Shown in pieces: positions 59,445-64,000 of a stretch of DNA of 64,000 nt. A program made the position numbers and the translations under genes. This DNA is from Spirodela intermedia (lineage: Eukaryota; Streptophyta; Magnoliopsida; Alismatales; Araceae): assembly GCA_902729315.2 (NCBI GenBank), contig LR746269.1, forward strand, positions 5,177,501 to 5,241,500, in the 5' to 3' direction. The notes beneath the pieces were generated by a model. That model saw nothing but the letters and a program-made list of their open reading frames with translations, did no database searches and was not told the origin of the DNA. Position 1 is the stretch's first letter. Each line of letters opens with the position of its first letter.

Positions 59445-62287
59445 ATGGGAGAGGGGAAGGTGCAGGGCGGCGGCGGGGGTGGCAATGGCGGTGCCGTGGC
59501 GGCGGAGCCGTCCGTATTCCGGGGGACGGCGTACTCCGCCGTCCGTACGACGGTTGCGCTCGCCATCTGGCTCGGGTCTATCCACTTCAACGTCGCGCTG
59601 GTTCTGGCGGCGCTCCTCCTCTTCCCCTCTCGCATCGCCATCGGGTGCGCATCATTCCCTTTTCGTCTGTTTTCCGGTGTTCGAATCCGTAGCTCTGTTT
59701 ATGGCTTTGCTGACATTTGATGGTCGTTGGCGGAGCTGTTCAGAGTTTTCGTGGTGCTGCTGATCTTAATGACGATCCCGCTCAACGATAAGAGCGACTG
59801 GGGGAAGAACCTGTCGAGGCACGCTTTTCGTACTCTCCTCGTTCATCTCTTCTGTTGAAACCGTTATACTTTCTCCCTTTTCCGTTTTCTGCGTTACTTT
59901 ATAAAATTTTCTTCTGCCTGTTGACGGAACGACAGATATATATGCAAATATGCGAGTGGCTATTTCCCAGTGACTCTTCATGTGGAGGATATTTCCGCTT
60001 TCGATCCTAACGAAGCTTACGGTGATTTTCCTTGTATCAGTGTTTATTTATCTGTGCATTTTGTTGGATCTTGGCACAACATCGTGTCTAATTATCTCCG
60101 AACAATGCGTGCTGGAATGTGCTGATTACAGTATTTGGTTATGAGCCACACTCGGTTCTACCTATTGGCTTGTGCGCTCTCGCGAGTAATACCGGTTTTA
60201 TGCCGTTGCCCAAGGTCAAGGCCCTTGCAAGCAGTGCGGTATGGCTCTCTTTCTCGCACCCGGTGGACAGCTGGAGTTTGGTTAATTTATTTACGCAGAA
60301 TGCACCCATCTCTTTCTCTGATGTAGATGTAGATTTTTTCTCCTGCAATGGGTTAGGTTTTCTACACGCCTTTTCTTAGGCACATATGGACATGGATGGG
60401 GCTTATTCCAGCGTCAAGGAAGAGCTTCTATTCGTACCTGACTGCTGGATACAGTTGCATCATTATCCCCGGTGGGGTCCAGGAGGTGACTCTGATGGAG
60501 CATGATTCGGAGGTATAAATTATATTTTCTTCATTGTCTCTTATGCCGCGATGTTATCTGTGAAACGGTCAAGATGGGTATGCAAATATTATGCGGAATG
60601 GAAGCGCATCTGAGTTGTTCTCCTTGAGATTCCCTCAGAAATTTCTATTTGCTTCTCATCGTCACCTTAACTGAGCCAATAAAAACCCATGATGATTTCA
60701 CATCTGATCGACTACATTGGATCACTATAAAAATCGCTCGGACAACCTGCTGACCTTTGCATTACTTTCTGTGCTGTAGGTCGTCTTTCTCAGAAACAGA
60801 AAGGGGTTTGTTCGCATAGCTATTGAGCTGGGCCGTCCTATTGTTCCAGTTTTCTGCTTTGGCCAGGTACACTTCTTATGAAGAAAAGCTATATCGGCCA
60901 TTTTTATCGTATGAATTTTTGCATCTTAGTGTCATTGCTTTCCTTCACCTTGGCCATTAGTTTTTTTGATAAATTCCAAAAACATTATAATCTTCTTCGA
61001 CAAAACAAACTTCAGTTTTTGGGAAGTCCAAGGTTTCTTGGGTACGACAGATCTGTCTGGCGACCTGGTTGCTCTGATAATTATCTTTACTTGATGGTTT
61101 ACATACCATTTCTGTGTCACAACGACATATCTGTCTTTCTGTTCTTTCATTTCTTTTCACTACGGGACGTTTCGTTTGAACCTTGCGTCTCCATATACCA
61201 GTCTGATTAGCAACCCGGATTTTGGCATTCTCATGCCTGCTTGCTTGGTGCTTGAGTAGATTACTGCAGATCATGGATGAGGATAACTATATTCGAGAAC
61301 GGACTGATCTGGTGCAGCTGGGTTTCATCCGAACCCTGCCAGTTGGTTAAACATTTCTTGTTTCCTGGATTAGCGTTTCGGTAGAGTCATCGTTTTGACT
61401 GGTGTGGGCAAACCACTTCTGTTTCGGCACGTAGAACTGTTCGACATACCTAGGGGATACTCTGGATTTATCGCATCATAAATTCCAGCATAAATTGGCT
61501 GAACGACTACGCCGTACCGTTTTCTTCATCAACACAAATCATCTTATTTGATTTTTGTTGTTTCTCATGAGCCAATACATTCCCCCTTTCTCATTCTCGT
61601 GAAGTGGAGCTGTTGTTCTTTTGGGTGTCCATCATTCAGCAGTTTTTTGCTTAGTATCCATCATTAATCTTAATATGTAACCAGATGACCCAGTTTTTCT
61701 TCTTTTCTCCCCCTCTTCCTTGTGCAGAGTAAAGTGTACAAGTGGTGGAAGCCCAGTGGGAAGCTGTTCTTGCAAATTGCTAGGGTGATAAGGTTCTATC
61801 CAACAGTATTCTGGGGCATCTACGGGTATGACTTCCTCTTCTTCTTCTTCTTCTTCTTCTTCTTCTTCTTCTTCAATCACTGGAATCAGTCCATTACACT
61901 CTCCGCAAGGAGAAAAAGAAAACTATCCAGAGTTTGCCTCTATCTTTTTGGTGATTCTGTTTTTTCTGTTTTCATTTCAGAACACCCATTCCTTTCCAGC
62001 GTCCCATGCATGTGGTGGTCGGAAGGCCCATTCTGGTTGAAAAGAGCCCTCAGCCATCTGTGGAAGAGGTCAGAGAAACGCCCAACCCCAATCATCCCCC
62101 TCCCCTCATTCATCCGGAATCGAGAATCCGTTTCCTTCGTTTGCGAGAGAAGTCATTCATTTACTGACTGTGCCGCCCATTGCAGGTGGATGTCATTCAT
62201 CAGCAATTCATTGCGGCCCTTGAAGAGCTATTTGGAAAGCACAAAGGCAAAGCCGGGTACCCAGATCTCAGCCTGAGGATCTACTGA
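59445..62287 (+). CDS. DGAT2: Diacylglycerol O-acyltransferase 2
   Basis: An ER enzyme that transfers an acyl group from acyl-CoA to diacylglycerol, the final step of triacylglycerol synthesis. Nine exons: 59445-59644, 59744-59818, 59936-60021, 60132-60238, 60357-60512, 60780-60866, 61728-61825, 61981-62068 and 62186-62287. Total 999 nt (332 aa). After a Gly-rich start, two hydrophobic segments (about 36-60 and 66-80) form the membrane hairpin. Catalytic-region motifs are YFP at 101-103, EPHS at 125-128 (the plant form of HPHG), [55 protein letters not shown] and FCFGQ. The end is [10 protein letters not shown]. Intron 2 seems to use a GC donor (TCGAG|GCACGC), since no GT in reach gives the right phase. 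Intron 7 carries a long (TTC)n tract right after its donor. Confidence 0.95.
61832..61874. repeat. (TTC)n trinucleotide tract in DGAT2 intron 7
   Basis: About 14 TTC units begin within ten bases of the donor. If retained, the intron would read as a poly-Phe (or poly-Ser) run. Confidence 0.95.
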
Positions 62288-62569
62288 AGTACTGCAGTGA
62301 TGCATCTTCTCCGGTGATATTCCCTTGCTGACCATGTAACGGGTATTCTAGCCCATCAATTTCTATTGTTTTTCAGTAAATATTTCAGGCCGTATCTGAT
62401 GCCGGGTCTAGTCAGTAATTAATCTCCTTGTGGCAATTGTGAATCTGGGTGTTCTTCTTCTAGGGTTCAGTCATTAATTTAAATCTGCATTACTGCACAT
62501 AGGGATGGTTTTCTGGAAGAATCCTTGCCTGACTTTTCCAGAATATGGCTCTTTGTATGTAGAGAGGGA

Positions 62570-62625
<56 letters not shown>

Positions 62626-63116
62626 CAGGTGGCCACCTTCATGACTCCATTCTGGCGTCTCACATTTTCCCTCTTTTGGCGTTTTTGGAGTGAACTTTTT
62701 TGGCCTTCCACATCTTCTGGAAATTGATTGAACGTCAATCCCAGTTTGGGTTGATGTGGGATCATCGAAGACTCTTGTTTCTGGGTATAAAATAATAAGA
62801 TCAGTCCTGCTGAAAGATCCATTTTTTAAAATCCTGATCGTCAACGTCCCAGTAAATGCCATAAATCTACTCGTCCAAATCCGGCCCGACCCACATCCAA
62901 ACCAGACCTCAGTTACAGATGGGTAACCCATTTCTTCTTTTATCTCCACATGGTGGCCTCTCTCTCTCTCTCTCTCTCTTATATGGGCCCCATGTTAGAA
63001 AACCCTGGAGGATCCATCCAGCAGGCAGACAAAGGCAAACAATCAGAGTAAAACAGATAAGACCAGTCTCTCTAAAGTAGGCAGACAATTCTTCTCCTCG
63101 CGGGCATTTGGGTCCT
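62288..63116. other. Convergent gap, DGAT2 / MED18
   Basis: It holds the two 3' UTRs and no supported gene. A long (GA)n tract of about 25 units lies at 62571-62622 and a (CT)n tract at 62958-62979. Open frames through them are artefacts. Confidence 0.7.
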
Positions 63117-64000
63117 CTACAGGCTCTTGTTTGACATTAGAGAGGCAGCAGCAGCCGCAGCGGTGGGAACAATCCCTGTCGAAACGCCTGGTTTTGAGAG
63201 ATGAACCAGCCTGCAATCAACACCAAGATCATCTCCAAAATGAGATCTTGGATCCACATGCCCAAGTAGAATGAGAAAACCGTAGGGGGCTTACGGAGCG
63301 AGGAATTCACAGAAGGATGAAATGGCGCCGGCAACTTCATTGTAGTTGTCACCAGCAGCGGGGGCGGTGACTTCGACCAGCTGGATCCCAGGAGTCACTG
63401 GCACAGCCTCTTCGGTGGCATGGAGCCTCGGGACCTTGTTGACTGAGGTCACAGAGACAGTGATCCTCACTCCCCGTTGGAACCGGAAGGTGGAGCCAAC
63501 CTTCAGCAGCTCGTGGTCTAGCCTGTAGCCCAGCAAGCAGAAGAACCTCAGTATGTTCTTGCTGGCCTTGCTCTCCACCATTGTCCGCACCATGACTGAC
63601 AGCTGCTCTGCGCCGGAGCCCCTCATGGCGCCACCCACATGACGAACAGTCCTATAATTTTTTTTTTATAAAAAACCCAAATGGTAAGTTTGATAAAGAT
63701 AGTAATTTGACCAGCAATAAGGAATTTTGGTACTGGATCGATCTACTCGTGGCAGAAGGGAAGGGCCTACCAAGCCGGTGTGGGGTGTTCTAAGTCGCAC
63801 ATTATCCTCAGTTCAGACGAGACGACACCTGGAAAATGAGGGCGTGGTTTCTAGGATGAGCTGAGGTCAATCAGGGAAGCATGATGTGGGCAGCATGAAT
63901 GATAACTCACCGAGGTTCGGACCACTCTTTAGGCATAACTCATGGATCCTGAAGCGCTCCTTTCGGACACCAGATAGTCCTTGAAGAAGAATCTCTAGGG
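63117..64000 (-). CDS. MED18: Mediator subunit 18 (5' end outside window)
   Basis: A subunit of the Mediator head module, linking transcription factors to RNA polymerase II. Four exons are visible on the minus strand: 64000-63911 (entered in mid-exon), 63828-63771, 63651-63295 and 63210-63117, with phases that agree. Exon 1 reads LEILLQGLSGVRKERFRIHE and LCLKSGPNL, exon 2 SSELRIMCDLEHPTPAW, and exon 3 VRHVGGAMRGSGAEQ, VRTMVESKASKNILRFF, GYRLDHELLKVGS, HATEEAVPVTPGIQLVEVTA and SSFCEFLAP. The last exon gives LVHLSKPGVSTGIVPTAA, then an alanine run and a TAG. Matches run along the whole family, so the assignment is firm. The first roughly 15-20 residues are beyond the window edge. Confidence 0.93.

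Noticed and set aside
1-64000. tRNA, rRNA, CRISPR, operon-like or prokaryotic defence systems
   Set aside because: I found no tRNA-like cloverleaf ends, rRNA segments, direct-repeat/spacer arrays or bacterial gene layout. The window is ordinary plant nuclear DNA apart from the repeats noted.

Overview
The window is nuclear DNA of a flowering plant. Every gene I could read is a plant gene split by short GT-AG introns, several encode chloroplast or thylakoid proteins, and (GA)n/(CT)n microsatellites sit in most introns and leaders. Some genes (FAD2, the enoyl-ACP reductase transit-peptide exon, the TRAPPC11 C-terminus) are very GC-rich at third positions and others (PILS, most of NTAN1) are AT-rich. 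That contrast is common in monocots, but I cannot fix the lineage further. I rebuilt eleven gene models by hand from splice sites and reading phase. Nine are complete in the window, and one gene is cut at each window edge.

Layout, left to right: NSE4 (+, 5' end missing); plastid enoyl-ACP reductase (-); N-terminal asparagine amidohydrolase NTAN1 (-); oleate desaturase FAD2 (+) with a 1.7-kb leader intron; a NAC transcription factor (-); the PsbP-domain lumenal protein PPD3 (+); TRAPPC11 (-), convergent with PPD3; a PILS auxin-carrier-like membrane protein (-); an ARID plus small-heat-shock-domain nuclear protein (+); a mitochondrial p32/MAM33-family protein (+); about 9 kb without a gene that holds a decayed Ty3/gypsy retrotransposon; DGAT2 (+); and the 3' part of MED18 (-).

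Three of the genes act in acyl-lipid metabolism: enoyl reductase in plastid fatty-acid synthesis, FAD2 in ER desaturation and DGAT2 in triacylglycerol assembly. They lie within 60 kb but are separated by unrelated housekeeping genes, so I read this as proximity and not as a proven cluster. I see no bacterial, CRISPR, phage or otherwise exotic system.

The less ordinary features are three inferred GC-AG introns, many short tandem duplications of 84 to 257 bp in introns, leaders and flanks, a site-II-rich triplicated block in the NAC/PPD3 intergenic region, and a retroelement flanked by a second pair of related repeats.
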